From positions 10,090,499 to 10,154,498 of the forward strand of contig OZ020250.1 of assembly GCA_963971285.1 (NCBI GenBank): 64,000 nt of DNA, given 5' to 3'. The position numbers and the translations under genes were made by a program. The stretch's first letter is position 1; each line of letters starts with the position of its first letter. Of this stretch, positions 13,201 to 28,200 are shown one piece after another. The notes beneath the pieces were generated by a model, which was not told the DNA's origin, ran no database searches, and saw nothing but the letters and a program-made list of their open reading frames with translations. The DNA comes from Astropecten irregularis. Its lineage: Eukaryota; Echinodermata; Asteroidea; Paxillosida; Astropectinidae.

Positions 13201-16200
13201 GTCCTCTCCAATTATCTCAGCCTCTGTCAGAGAGTATTTGGCCTGATTGCGTATATATAGAGGCTCATATGTGTCCATGGTCAGCTCTTCAATGACTCTA
13301 CCAACATCAAACAGTGTGAACTTCCGTGATGACTAGAACAAACAAAACAATATTAACATTTGTAATAAAGATATACCTGCAATGCTTTTGTCTGAACAGG
13401 ATGAAACATTAGATTGAAATAATATACAAATTCATACAAAGATTGCCATTCGAACAAGTTTTTAAATGTGACAGTACATAAAAAAGCTCAGGTTATTAAG
13501 TGCTGGGGCCGATTTCACTAATGCTTTGCGATCATCACTAAGCCCAAATCCATCGCTAAAAGGAAAATTGCTGTGCAATTTTATAAAAACCATTATTAGT
13601 TTTTCAAATTAATTCTTAAATACCATCAAAGGTCCACTATTTCTCACCTTGCCACGTATTTTTTCCAAAAGCTCAAAGAGGAGGGTGTTGGGTTTCACCT
13701 AGGGATCAAACAGGAAGAGATATATGAAACGAAACTGACATACAGTGTGTAAAATATGACTTTTACAGCTTCATCTATCTAAAATGTCTGTACAGCGCTT
13801 TGATCTTCTTGTAAATGCACTTTATAAATGCCCGTTATTATTACTATTACTCATCTGTTGATATTGTAACTTTAAAAATGTGTAAAATCTTGATTCAGAT
13901 CAGGAGGATTCATCTGTGGCAGTGCTCAACGGGCGAGTCAAATTTTGTTGAAATAAAGTGTAGAAGAAAATATTCCAAAGCTGTTCATTATGTGTACTTA
14001 TTTTCTTGCCTTCCTATAACAATACAAAATGTGGGTCACTAAAAAAAAACAAATTACTGCAATTTTTCCGAATCAAAACTTCCGGACAAGTTTGAAATTC
14101 CAAGCGACAGCTCACTGCAGTGTGTGTGGCCATGCGGTAATGAACTTTTACCCCTGCAAAGGACTTAACAAGTTTTCTCCAAGGCTTAGCGTAAACGTGC
14201 CATCTGGCCATGCACGCATTTATCATTTACTATTTGAGTATAAAGCGAGCTACTACTATTTGCTGGGTACCTATACCCAACTATGCGGTTTCCTATTAAC
14301 AAGTATAATGAGAGGATGAGAGCCATACTGTTTTTACTTATCATGGCCACTCGTGCTCTGTCTTCTGATCCCAGGGCAAAGCTGAGGTCACTTGCTGATA
14401 TGCAAGTGACTTTTAAAGTTTTGATCATGATCATGATCATACACTGTAATTCCCATTTTACATTATGTGAACCGTTGAGTACCAACATTGTTATTTTTGT
14501 GATCGTGTATTTGCAATTACATGTAGTGTATATTTCATCAAACAATATTGACATTTGGTTGATTGAACTAGATATCGGTTCTGAAGTGTCCAGTAGTTAA
14601 AGGTACAGTACAGGATTGGTAACATACCAAACAGAAATGTTCACTGATTTACGTATTACTTTCAGGGTATGAAGATGATACTGGTAGAAACATACCGTTA
14701 AAATATTTCTGCCTGAAATGGTGTATTTATCCAGAAATTAGTAAAAACAAAGACCAAAAACAGTTTAGATCTCGGCGTAAAATCTAAACCATTCTTTGAT
14801 CGGATGTCCGATTGAGCTCAAATTTTCACAGGTTTATCATTTCATGCACATACTGGATCAGAGAAAGTGTGAGTGCTGCTTTAACTCTTGTTTGCCAAAA
14901 TGGTATTAACGAATAACAATGCCTTTATATCAATTTTAAAGTTTGATTTAAAAAAATCTGGCCAGGAAGTCTGGCTGGCGACTGAAACAAAAAATTAAGG
15001 TAAAGCCCGGCATGGGTTAATCACTAATACTGTTCTAGTGTTCTCCATATTGTGCCTTCTTAACAAACTCAATCTTTATTATTCATGCACTCCAAACATA
15101 CCAACCTTCAAGTACAAACTCAATCAAATGGAATGAAAAGGGGGATATCACAATACAAAGATAAAACACTCACCTCATTGTATAATAGCGTGAGTTCTCT
15201 GACTGTCAAATAGTCTTTTAGGCTGACACCATTCTCCATGAAAAGCTTGACAAAGTCCACTTGGTTGTTGACCAAAGCATAGTGCAAAGCATCATCTAGC
15301 TCACCTTTCTACAATGACACATTACAATAATGTGGATACAAACTTTCAGATCACCATCCACATAAAAACAATTCCACACATTGACTCTTGATAAACACAT
15401 AATAATTTGTATATCACCAAAAAAGGAAATTCTTGTGAGATTTACTAAATCTATCTCAATAGGCAATACATAATAGAAATATCTCAATGGCCAGCTCACT
15501 ATAGCAACATATAGCAGAATATAATAATAACTCTAGCAACAGCAAAAATCCTCAGATTTTAGGCTGCAAAATGTAGAACAAATATTGTTTCTGAAAAGTC
15601 AAGAAATAAAAAATGTGGTTGTGCACTGTATTGCAGCTGTGAATGACAGGAAGGATGTTTAACCCAGTTCGTGGTTAACATTACCCAAATAAATACATCT
15701 TTAATCTTGCACAGAGCCAAATGAAATCAGAAATGCAGAAAATGTATAGGGCTGTGTGTTCACAAGTAGTACAGGAACCAGGTACCCCCAATTCAATATA
15801 AAACATAAGAACCCGGAAGAATAATGCGCAATGGCTGCTGGTGGTTACCAGTGTGCCACACCAGGCATGCTTAAAAATTACAGGTCATTGAATTGACCAG
15901 ACCCTTCCAAAAACACCCTGACCTTTAGGGGATTTCTTTTTTTCTTTTTTTTTTTGAGGGTCTAGTCAATTCAATGACCTGTAATCTTTTTATAAGTCTG
16001 CCAAATTTTATTTTCTGCTATTTCTACAGTCATGACAGGCCAAGAAAAACTTAGCACAATATTTTCTCCCAACATCGAACACTGACATCTAACACACAAT
16101 GTATGCATTGTGCAATGTATGTAAAATATTCTGAAAGTTTTGTTCTTCTAAAGTACCACGTGTAATTGGTCTTCAGTATGGAGGCTCTCCCTCAATGTTA

Positions 16201-19200
16201 ACAAATGTAGTGTTAGTGTTATTGTCCATATCTCTTAAAAACAAATCATTTTTGACTACACTTATAACAATGTTATCCTTAAACGAGTCACAGTGCAAAA
16301 AAGACCTTGATATTTTAATAGATAGGGGAAGCTCACCTTTGTACCACATGTAAGTACAATGATTAAAAAGCTAATCGCATGTGTAGTTGAGTATGCCACA
16401 ACTTTCGATCCTTCAACAATGGACATGTCCTACGTACTATGTATTGTTCGCTTATTAGACCCAATCTGGAGTATAGTACTGTGATTTTTAACTCTATTTC
16501 AGCGTATCAAGCAAGCAGGTTAGAAAGAGTACAAAAACGATACCTTAGTTTCATACATTAGAGTTCTTAACAATAATACAAACATTAAATAACCACGAAC
16601 AATTGACTATCAGGGGCACCAACAACATAGAGCTTGGAGAGCTCAGTTGGTAAGAGCGGCGGTACAGCATATTTTTCTTTGTTCACTTTTCAATGAATGA
16701 TTAATTCCATCACAAGTTGTTGAACAAAGACAAGGCCAGATATTACCTTCCAGTCTGTTTCCTCTGTGAAGATTTCTCTCTTGGCAACATCCACTCGATC
16801 CCAGATTAAGGCAAGCTGCAGCTGGTCTTGCACTCTGCCTTTGTTGGCTGGATGAACCAAACAACAAACAAATGACAAAGACAATTACCATGAACGATAC
16901 AAAATGGCTAGGTTACAATCTTGAGTTTCCTTCATGCTATTATCAAATACAGTTATTTGGAGTTTAAGTAATACTAAAGGACAGAGCATAGTAAAGGTGT
17001 TATATAAGGCCTGTGATGATTACACTTTTGAAGGAATAAGTAACTTACATTCCTCTATCCATTTATGACTTTATAAATAAATATCCCTTTAACATTGTAT
17101 TTCTCAATGATATTTATGGTTCAATTGTTTTGCAACTTAGTCTTCCATGCAGTTATGATTGGCTTGAGAAGTAATTGCAAGCAACATTACTTTAATAAAT
17201 GAATTTGTTTCTTCAAAAGGTGATTAGAAATGTATCAATAAAACAATTTAACAGTGGGTCAAGCCAGTCCAAAAAGCCAAATTTATAAAAATGTGCTACA
17301 TTATGAGCATTGGTCAAAGGAAGCAATGTATCATGATTGAGTTCAGGCATTGCACACACTCTTATTTTTTCTCAGTGTGCAATGCATATATGTGCTCGGC
17401 AAATAGTGACAAGGTATGATTTGAAGCTTTGCACAGTAAATACAATAGTACCAAAATCAAGAAGTCAGAATATTGAATCAATAAAATACTGGATCATTAA
17501 TACACAGGTTTAACAATGACATGCTTTATAGTCTAATGTTATTTTCCTTTTTTATACCTTTCAGGAGTGCATGCAGGATAGCACTATCAATATCTGTTTT
17601 GTGTGATCCAGTTCCAAGCTCATAGACAGTAATAAGATGTCTCCTCATTAACATCTCCTTGATACGTGTAAGATGTGTGTCAAGATCCTTGTTTCCAAAC
17701 TCCTTAGACAGCATATCAGCAAGGCGGACAGACAAACTGTCACCGATTACTGTCCTTTTCCTATAAAGGTAAGGAATAAAAGAAAAAACCCAGTTCATGC
17801 TTCATTTGAATGTGATGTTATCAAGTTACATCAAACAATTTGCAGAATTTCAAATATGATTTTGCCAACATTTTTGCAAATACAGTTAAAGTATAAAACC
17901 TTGATAATTCAAACTTGGAAACTTAAAAGTCTGCTTAATAACTCCAAATGATGCTTTGTTCCTGTCAAAAGAATAAGCTTTTGTGTACATAAATACTTCC
18001 GTATGTTGAATTACCTGTGGTCAAAACCCACTTAAGGTCAAAGTTTTTCCTCCGAACAATAAAATTGTGGCCGAGTCTGTCCTAATCAGGTGCAAAAAAT
18101 ATGTGACAACTTTTCTACAAACTCTGTGATGTCTATTTCAACGTTGCTATTTTGCTTTCACGCTCTCATTGTGAATAAATAAGTCACCAACTGCAATTGA
18201 TGCATTGACAGCGCACTTAGCCTGAATACAACCTCACTGCACACAAGCATATATTTTTAATACCCCGTATTAATTTTACAGCAACCAAAAGAAATATTGG
18301 TACTAAATATTGCCAGAATACCAACTCTCAGGTGAGAAATATAAAAACAAATTAAGACATTTTCTGATTTTGTATTCATCATACATATAGAGCTACAGGT
18401 ATAATAGAAAATGAAGTACATGTACATGTTACTTGGGCTACACAACATTACACTTTCAATGTGAGTTGATCCCCCTACTCTATGTGCACAACCTTGAGTG
18501 TAGAAGACTTGACAATTCAAACCACACGTCCATATAACTCAAAGTTAACCTACATTCCCTTGACATTTTACTGTATCTGACTCTGATGACAATTTTGCTT
18601 TGCAAAAATCATCATCACATACATGTACAAACAGATTTTCTCAGAAAAAGAAAACAAAAAACATTCTTAAGCAACATGTACTCATGCATATTTGAATGAT
18701 TCAATGCAGGGTTTCAAAGCATACATTAATAAAAACCCTTTGAAAATAGGCCTATGCTTTCCAGTAAACCACTCACATAGACTGCAACTGGTACGTGATG
18801 GACTGATCAATAAATCAATTAATAATCACTACAATGACAATGACGGCAATATTATAACAATCACAATAATCAAAACAACTGCAACAATTTCAACAATTCC
18901 GACCATTACAACACTCACTATAATTATTGAATGAAGTGGCTATAAGCAAGAATTTGATAAGAATTGAATATGAGTCTGAAACTGCTCATCAGTACAATAA
19001 CTTCATAAGCTGAATAAATCCAAGAGTCAGAGAGATTTAAGAAAAATCAGAAGTAAGCCACTCACTCTTTCTTGATAACCCCTTTGCTATCCTTAACCAG
19101 TTTCTCTACTTCTGGAGCCCTCTGGAAAGCAAATGCCAGGATATCAGCAGCTCTTCCCGTTCCAGAGACAATAACAGCTGGAGTACCGTTCATAATGGCT

Positions 19201-22200
19201 TCATAGACTGTAGCTATGGTGTTGGGTCCTCCCTCAACCACCACACACACCACAGGCACAGACACATCTGTTTTAATCAATACAAGATAAGAAACTTAGT
19301 CACAGACTTTGAAGAATAAAACCATCTAAGTGGTATTAAAGGTAGTATTATACTTTGGCAAGACACCAAAACAGAAATGTTCATAGATTTACGAGTAACT
19401 TACAGGGTATGAAGATGGTGGTGGTAAAAAACATACCGTTAAAATGTTTCCGTCTGAAATGGTGTATTTATCCAGAAATTAGTAAAACAACAACCAAAAA
19501 ACTTTTTGATATTTTAAAATATCAAAAATAAAAGAGAAAACACTTTAAGAAATACTGTGGCCGTTTTTCACTGTTTTCTCAAAAAGTGGGCACTGTATGG
19601 GACTGAAATTTTCACAGATGACTGCATCAACCTTGATATTTTTGCCCATGAATCTGTATTTCTTTGACAAAAACCAAAGTATGATATTACCTTTAAGTAT
19701 AAGTGTTCAAAGGAGCATCTTACAAGGGTTTTTTAAACTGATAATAATAATGTGCTGTGACTTTGTATTAAAATCCTTTCATTATTCACAACTTCCCTTG
19801 ACTAAAATGTAAGGCATCTCCACTTTCAACTTACTACAATCTGACATCATACATGAAAAAGGGGATGAAATTAAATCTTAACAAGCTTAAAACTATAACC
19901 TGTGTGTGGCAGCATACATGTATTTAGAAATCAGGCCGTACCTTACATGCCTCATTTGATAATGATAATCATTTAACAAGCTGGGCTGGGCATGCTGCAT
20001 TTAGCCCCATGGATATACATGTTGTGAGAAAATAGCCTGGCCCTAATTTAACAATTGAAGCCCAGACAGATATTTTTTATCTTTACACTTGTACACTTTA
20101 TGAGACATGAATACTCACTTGCGACGCCAGACATTTTCTGCTCAGAGATTTCCTTCTCCATCTTAGCTCTGAGCTTGATCTCTACTCCAAACTGCCCCTC
20201 TGTACCATTGTCTGCTAGAATGAAGTGGGTGTGGTTGGGGTCTAGGAGCACCCCTTTGGGATTCTTGGTATCCATGCGGTAGTAGGCTGGGAAACGACCC
20301 TGTTTGTTTATATAAATAACAAAATTGAGCTTTTATTGCTATTTAATTTGTTTTTACATATATTCTTGTTCTTCAGAATGTATTGTTAATACTTTCGCTA
20401 AATTATAATGTGAAAATAAATTTCTTCATGCATGTTGTTATTAACAAAGAAGAAGGATGCATGTCTAACAATTAGAACTAGTAAAACGGAACAGCTTTTT
20501 CTGTTAAAGTTGTTATCAATAATTAAAGGTGCTGTGTCATCAAGAGCATAGCAAACCTATGGATAGGCTGTGCCTGAACACATGACCTCAGATGAACCAG
20601 CTCCAGAGTCTGGAGACATGGGACATAATGGTTTATGTATATGAAAGAATAGAAACAGATGAAGGTGTGAATGGAAAGAATGCAAGAATGCACCCCTAAG
20701 CATCTTCATGCATATGATGAATATTAAAGATTTTCCGTTTTTAAATGTACCATACAGAATTGGTAATGGCCACAAGAAAATGCTCAGTTATGTGAAGATT
20801 AATGTTTATAAACCTGATGTCAATACCAATATTCCTATGAAATATTTTACTCTGAAATACATGTACTGTCATCATTGAGAAAACTGTATTGACACTTAGC
20901 TAGACACAGAGTTTAGTGGGCAAAATACAGTTCAAATGTTGAGCTCAGTCTTTCTCTGAGCATAGCCAAATGAGGTTGCACTACTGTCAACAGGAGGCTC
21001 TTATTAGTGAATATCAATGAACAAAATCCTTAAGCGTCCTAAGCCATGTGAAGCAGGCGCGGTTCTAGAGCCAAAATTTTTGGGGGGCTAGAAGAGCCAT
21101 TATTTTTTGGGGGGCTAGAAGACCCAATATTTTGGGTTCTTCTAACACTCGCTTCTGCTATGTCTTATTAGGGGTCGAAAAACATGCACATTATAGCCCA
21201 CACAACGCGTTTTTTTATGTAATTGGCGCTTAATAACTGAAAAAATCCAGTATTTTCAAGAATGTTTTTTTTTCACTTGCATTTTTTTGGGGGCTAGACA
21301 AAATTTTGGGGGGGCTACAGCCCCCCCCTTGCCCCCCCCCCCCCCCCCGTAGAACCGCGCCTGATGTGAAGCAAAACAATGGAAAAATGCAGTTTGAATT
21401 TGACCTCAGTCTTTCTCTGTGCACTGCCAAATGGAGGCCCACTACAACTGCATCCAGTTACCTAAAAAATGCATGATCCCTTTCAGCAATCAAAATGATC
21501 CAAAATAGGAACATGCACAAATTCATGCAGAAAAAAAAACCAATTATCCATTGTTTATATAAAAAATGTGAACATCAATTTTGATGAAATGTTCAAAGTT
21601 TAGCTTAACAGATGTATTTTGAAGACTATAGAGGAGGGGAATGAATAGTATCTCCCCTAAGACATGACCAATGGTGTACTACAGTTAGTATACATTTAAA
21701 GTGAATGGGAAATTCACTCCAGTCATGATTATCATGCACATTATGACATAGAATCGAAACATTAACTAGAACAGCGAAGCTGTCATGGCTCGCTGCAGCC
21801 TTACGTGCAGTTACAAACATGATAGCAAACACCCATCCATCACACACACACACCCATCCCAAAAAAATGTCAACATTTTGAAACAATAAAAAATACTTTA
21901 ACATTTTTCATTTATAATAATAACACCATTATTTTTTACAATACACCCATCCAAAAAAAATAAAATAAAAAATCTACATTTTGAAACAATAGAAAAAACT
22001 TAAATATTTTAAAACAATAGAAAAAAATTCAACATCTTTCAATTACAAAAATCTCAAGATTATTTTGGACAACACACCCATTCAAAAAAAAAAAAAAAAA
22101 AAAAAAATCAACATTTTGAAACAAGAGAAAAAACTTCAACATTTTGAAACAATAAAAAAAACTTCAACATTTTCCATTTACAATAATAACAACATTATTT

Positions 22201-25200
22201 TGGACAACGCACCCATAAAAAAAAAATCTAAAAAAATTGGGGTTCACGCACATACTAAAAAAAGGTTAACATTTCACGCAGACGGCCGGACGGTACGACA
22301 GACGGACGGACAGACGGACGGAAATCGGTATTACATAGACTCACACTGCTTTGCAGCAGCTCGCCAAAAATGGTGGAAACAAATTCACCACACAGTTGTG
22401 GTTGCTCCTTATTTGGTTTCCAAAACAAACAAATCATTATACAGCCTATCCGGGATAGGCTATCCCACAAGGCTAAACACACTAAAAGCTGATGAACTCC
22501 AATCTTTAACATGGCTTGACTTTCAAACTGTTGAGTGGTGTGGAGTTATACGGCACTGCAGTTATTTTTTTTTTCCAACTGATTCTACTTCAAAAATTGT
22601 TTATCAGGCATAAAATAATGAACATTTTTGGAAATCGGTTTAAAGGATGTGAAAAAGCATAACTTGATATCATCAGTTAATGGTGTTATTGAAAGGTTAA
22701 AATTCATTTTCCTATAAATTTAAATTATCACCTCTTTTTTTACTTCCAAAGTTCATAACTTACTCAATGAATTAATGAGAAAATATTTGGAAATGATAAA
22801 GGTAACTTCAACCAATGAATTAACCAACTAGGGCTGAGTCATCACGGAATGTTTTTGTTCCGGAACCCGACCAAGTTTTTACAGTCAGGATCTGGTGTTC
22901 CAATAAATTAATTAACTATAACTTTACGAGTGGTAGAATTTAATAAAAGATACGTGATTTTTATTAAGATTTAAAGAAGAAAATTAAGAAAAAAACATTC
23001 TTTTGTGTTTTATTGTTTCTTCGGAACACCAGAACGAAAAATTGGAAACGGAATCCGATCGCATTGGTCAGAATTTGGCATTCCGACCGTTCTGACCCAG
23101 CCCTACTTTTAACTCATCTCATTTTATTTTTATGGTTTATTTTGGTCCATTGCTAGGACCTGGGTGGCACATAAAGCAGACAAAGCAAAACAGAAAACAG
23201 AATCCAAAAGAAATAATGATAATATTAATTAACAATTCAGGAATTTCCTCATGCAGGTACAAAACATGCAATACATAGCAACAAAGTAGACCTTTGACAA
23301 GTGCAGGTGAGAAGTGAAGTGGATTGATAACTCCATGAAAAGGACCTTGAATTCTCAGTAGAACAACAAGCTTGCCTTCTGTGTAAACAATGAAGTAAGC
23401 TCTGGAGAAAGAGTACATGAAGTGACTGTAGCAGTATCATTCCACAGAGTTGGGGCATGACAGGTCTTGCGTCAATGCATTAATGATACAGGTTTGGTGT
23501 CGTTTACTTTACACCATACACAATTACCAATCCTGCCAAAACATGGTGGAATGACTTAAACTAATATAGAGTGAAACATGTAATCATACTGCTTCTTTCC
23601 AAATGGTTAAAGAGAGTAAAAGAGTGCAGTAAGAAATGACAAGCTTAGACAATGCATCTGGGGGTTTGGTTCAAGAAAAACTGTTAACATCTTTTAGGGA
23701 TAGCAAAATCTAAATTTGATGATAACTTCTTTTTTAAGATGAACTTACTCTTTCATCAATGAGCTTGTCCCTTTGATCTACAGCTCCCCAGGAGGCAAAG
23801 CCAATAGCTACAACATTATTCTGACCTGCTGCTGCACCAAGCAAGGCATAATCCCTAACAGCTTCACCAACATACTTCATTACACCAGCGTGAGTACCAC
23901 CTGTAATGATCCAAGCACCTTCAACACAAACAAAACCACAAAATCGTTTAAGTATGAGCAGGGAAAATGGTACCAATTGTACCTGGCACTTAAATTACAG
24001 CCATGTAAAGTATATGTACTATGTATGCTCTTGCTTTACCATCCGAATTATTCTGCCCTATAGCAATCAGTCACACAAAATGCAGATTAACTGTTGTTTG
24101 TACCAGGGGCGTTTTTTTTTTACTAAAAAATAGCTGAAACTATGAGCGCGTAGCACAGAGATCCAAGCACGTATCGCAGAGCACAGTGCGCAAAGCATAC
24201 TCAGAATGGAATTAGACAATTTTGAAACTTAGATGCTCTCTATCTGGTGCATTTCATAACCTCCTGGTGAACAACCAGTCTATTGTTACATGTACACAGA
24301 AGGCCTAACTTTACCAATGTTAAAGAAAGCATAAATCTTTCATTAAACCTTTTCCTTAATCATTATTAGCATAAACTTTCCTGAAGGGTAACAGTACATG
24401 ATGTACATACTTTAGGCCCTACATGTAGGTGAACCCAAATTGCAAAAATGAAAATAATACATATCGCATGTCGAGGGTTGGGGATTTTTCAGATTGTGTC
24501 GCCTTATTTCTGCCAATCAACTCCAGTGTATTCCATTATGAAGGAATAAGAACATATCCACGTCCATTTACAAGAATTTATCGGTCTTTTCAATGTCTGT
24601 ATTGAATTCAGGGTCTCTTTGGCCAATCATGCACTTTTGTGGCACTGGCATTTTGATGAATTCGCATCTAAACCTTTGGAAATCTTGTATGAAACGATGC
24701 ACATAAACTATGTGTGAAACATGCACAATCACGACAATACATAACACATGACCTGAAAGAAGCTCTTTCAAAAATGTATTAACCTTTTTCCAAGTCACAA
24801 ACTTAAGCATGCTATGGTATCACTAGTTATATCCGAGACTGTTAGTCACAACTTGTGCAGAGACAATAACGGCTGTATCGAGTCCCACCAACATGACACA
24901 AATATTCAAATTTAATTTGTAGCCAATCATAGCACAAATGCTGTTTTAATGTTGGTAAACCAGAGCATGGTGGTTTCATTCATACAATGCTTCTACTGAT
25001 TGGACAATGTAAAAAAACATATGTTGCGCCAACATAGTGCGTTGCGGTTTTTGTGATTAGCTTGTCGATCTCAATTCACTCACAATGCGCTCTTTACATT
25101 TTGTACTGCATGTACAAAGGGGCATGCTTTTACATAGTGCAACGGTAAATGAACAGTAGGCCTACGTGTTATGTACAGTACTGTGTGCATTGCATGCACT

Positions 25201-28200
25201 GCGACATTCCAGTCGTGTTTCTGCACTTATTCTGCTTCAGAAAAAGAGAACTTACAAAGTTTTGTTGGACTGTCATTATATTGGTAGAAGAAGAAATAAA
25301 TAATTTTAAAAATGTCGCAATGGCGTGAGGATGAAAAGGCAGAAAACAAAATGCAGCAAACTCATAAACAAAGCAGAAATCCGCTTAAAGCATAGAGTTA
25401 TATTAAATAAAACTAGAGTGCGCGCTTCGTATTCAATGTGCGTGCTCTTGGCACTCTGGCATGGACGCGCAGCCGCCATTTTAGTTGGGGTGACTGAGCA
25501 ACCGCAGTAGAGTCCAAAAACGGTACCCGGATGTTACTCGAAGAACTGCGCGCACTGTGCGTGACACGACGTGTATTTTATGCACAGTGCTGCGCGCACG
25601 AACCGGGGTAAGAATATGTACGCACAATTTGAAACGGGACGCGCGCATTTGCCCTTGTTTTCTTAGGCAATGGCGCTGGCCATGGTTCGAGCATCACTCT
25701 CAGAGTGCACACTCTAGTTTTTTATTTAACTCTATGGCTTAAAGGCGGATATTTTACAGTTCACACCCCTAAGCTTAATTGCTAGACAATGTGTGATGTC
25801 ACAATACAGATAACTAGATCCTCACAATTCATTTTAAGATTAACCTTAATGGGAGACTTTTGACTAACCATTGTTAATCACAAGAGGGCGCGCTTCACCA
25901 GGCTCGGGAAAAGTGTCTTGATTTTGTTGTCATTCCTTTTGTGCACGAATGTTAATTGAAAACACAACAGGCGGAAATAATCGCAATGAAAATGCCTGAT
26001 AAATACTGTGCAGTGTCCGGTTGTGGTGACAGGGGAGGACATGAGTTCCCAAAGAACGAACAAATGCAGAATTTGTGGAGATTGGCCACTAAAAGGGCGA
26101 ATTACAAATGATCACGGTGGCCCACGGCAAACAGCATTCAGTTTTGTGCACAGAGTTTTTATTTTGCAAGCGAAGCCTATCACATTATTCCTCGCCAAAC
26201 ATAAGAATTTCACCTAACTTTGTGTTTTCGGGCATTAAAATCGTGGTGGGTGGCTGTTGTGAATATAAAAATTAATTGTAAATGGCCTGAATTTAATGTT
26301 CACAGTATTTTCCTGCGTCTTCTGGTGAGTTTTTGGACAACCGCCGTACTTACAGCGTGTAAAAAAGTTTTAAGGAGCCTGGTAGTTTGCTGCCCTCTAT
26401 CGACAGCCCTCTCCAAAAGTCTCCCATTAGTGCATTAGTGAAATCCAGCACATGTCTTTTGAGAAAACAATTTGCTTTAAAAAGCAATGTCATCTTGGAT
26501 AATATTAAAATCTTTGATGCCCAAAGAGCAACATATGTACACTAAAGTGCTTCATTACCTGTGCTGATTGCTGCTTTGACTAAACCCTTTCTGAAGACAT
26601 TCTTGAGCTTCGTGCTCATGGGGAAATTCCGAGCTCCTCCTGTTACTGAGATAAGGAGTTTGGGTGTTCCCAGATGCCAGTGGTCATTCAGTAACTCCAT
26701 CAGCTTGTCAGGGTGGATAGCATTGTCAACTCGCAAATACTGCCAAGGAAAAAAACATTTCAATTACATGTTTAATGGGATGTGTGTTTTCCTCCAGACT
26801 GAATGGCAAGAAAACAAAAATCACAAGAGATGTAAAACTGATGTCTATGATGAGTATTTAAATTTTTATTGTTTTACACAAATCCAGATCTCAATAATTA
26901 GTGAGGCCCTCAAAAATGAATGACCAACTTTTATCTAGTATATCTCACAGATAAGCAAAATGCTTAAAAACTACGCTATACTGAGCATACAATTTAATTA
27001 TCATTCCTTTACATCTTAGCAGACCTAATTTCTCAAAGTAGCTTAGCAGAAAAAAAACAGCTTCACACCTTTTTATACCAAACAAAAAGTAGCCAAGTTC
27101 CACAAAAATTAATATGGATCCATAACATGGTACATCTTTGACTGGTTTTAATAATAACTACAAGCAAAAGTTGTTTGTGCTCAGTGAATGTGCGTTTGTC
27201 AGAGGTATATGGAACTTGCTTATGGACTTGGTACATAGTTTGTATGATTCTATAGAACAAACCTTCCTCAGTTTGACACTAAGCCCAGCTCCTGCAGCTC
27301 CAATGAACTCAATCTCCCCATAGGCATTAGTGGCACTGGTATGGGTGTGTGTCTCTACCTTCCATCTGGCTCTTGGGTCAGGGTTTTTCCGGTACCGTGG
27401 GTCATGACTAGACATTCGTTTGCCACACTGGCACTTTGGGTCATCAGGTCTATAAGAAAAAGGGCACAAGAGAACGTGGATGTAGGGATAATTGGTCGTA
27501 TACATGTATAAAGTAAATGCAAGTTTTTGTATGCAACTTTCATAAACACCGGTACAATCGTGTACAAGTATACCATAATACGCACTTCCTGCTCCTGACA
27601 TGTACCTGTTGAATCTCTGAACAAATTTTTCTAACCAATGATGAAAGCAATGCAATGCAAACAATTGAAAAGTCTAATATTTATGAATTTATAGACAACA
27701 AGGTGGCATAGCTTTTCACAGTGGGGTGAATTTACCTTAAAAAAAGCCAATGTGCAATATATTATTATATGGTATATAATGTCCTGGGTAAGGTGTAAAA
27801 TGGGAAAGGAAAAACTTAATACATGATGTACAGTATTGTGCACAGAACAGTGTGATACCCATTCTTAACTGATTAACGACACCACAATCTTCATTCCAGA
27901 TGCTTTCATACCCATGACTGACCGTGTATTTTGAAACATGTAATCCAAATCAGCTGTCTTAAGCAAAAAGGCTATCCTCCAGGGAACCAGTCCAATGAAG
28001 AATCCACTTGGACTTTCACCTTGAAAGAACTCCAGACAGCGATCAACATTTGGTTACAGTTGCTGCTGATACGAATGATAGTGCCTCACATGCTTTTATT
28101 TGGCTCGTCGCAATGATCATAACCCACACTCACGAGGCCTCACTCAGTGGGCTGTACCCATGTATACGGCGCAACCCCAACTTTTGATTTTTGCCGAGGT

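Noticed and set aside
16633-16670. tRNA-like A box (GAGCTCAGTTGGTAAGAGCG)
   Set aside because: No anticodon stem, B box or acceptor pairing follows within 90 bases; at most a SINE or tRNA fragment.
22065-22613. 182-codon plus-strand frame rich in Lys/Asn
   Set aside because: It translates A-runs, the AT-rich tandem repeat and the GACGGACG minisatellite; not a gene.
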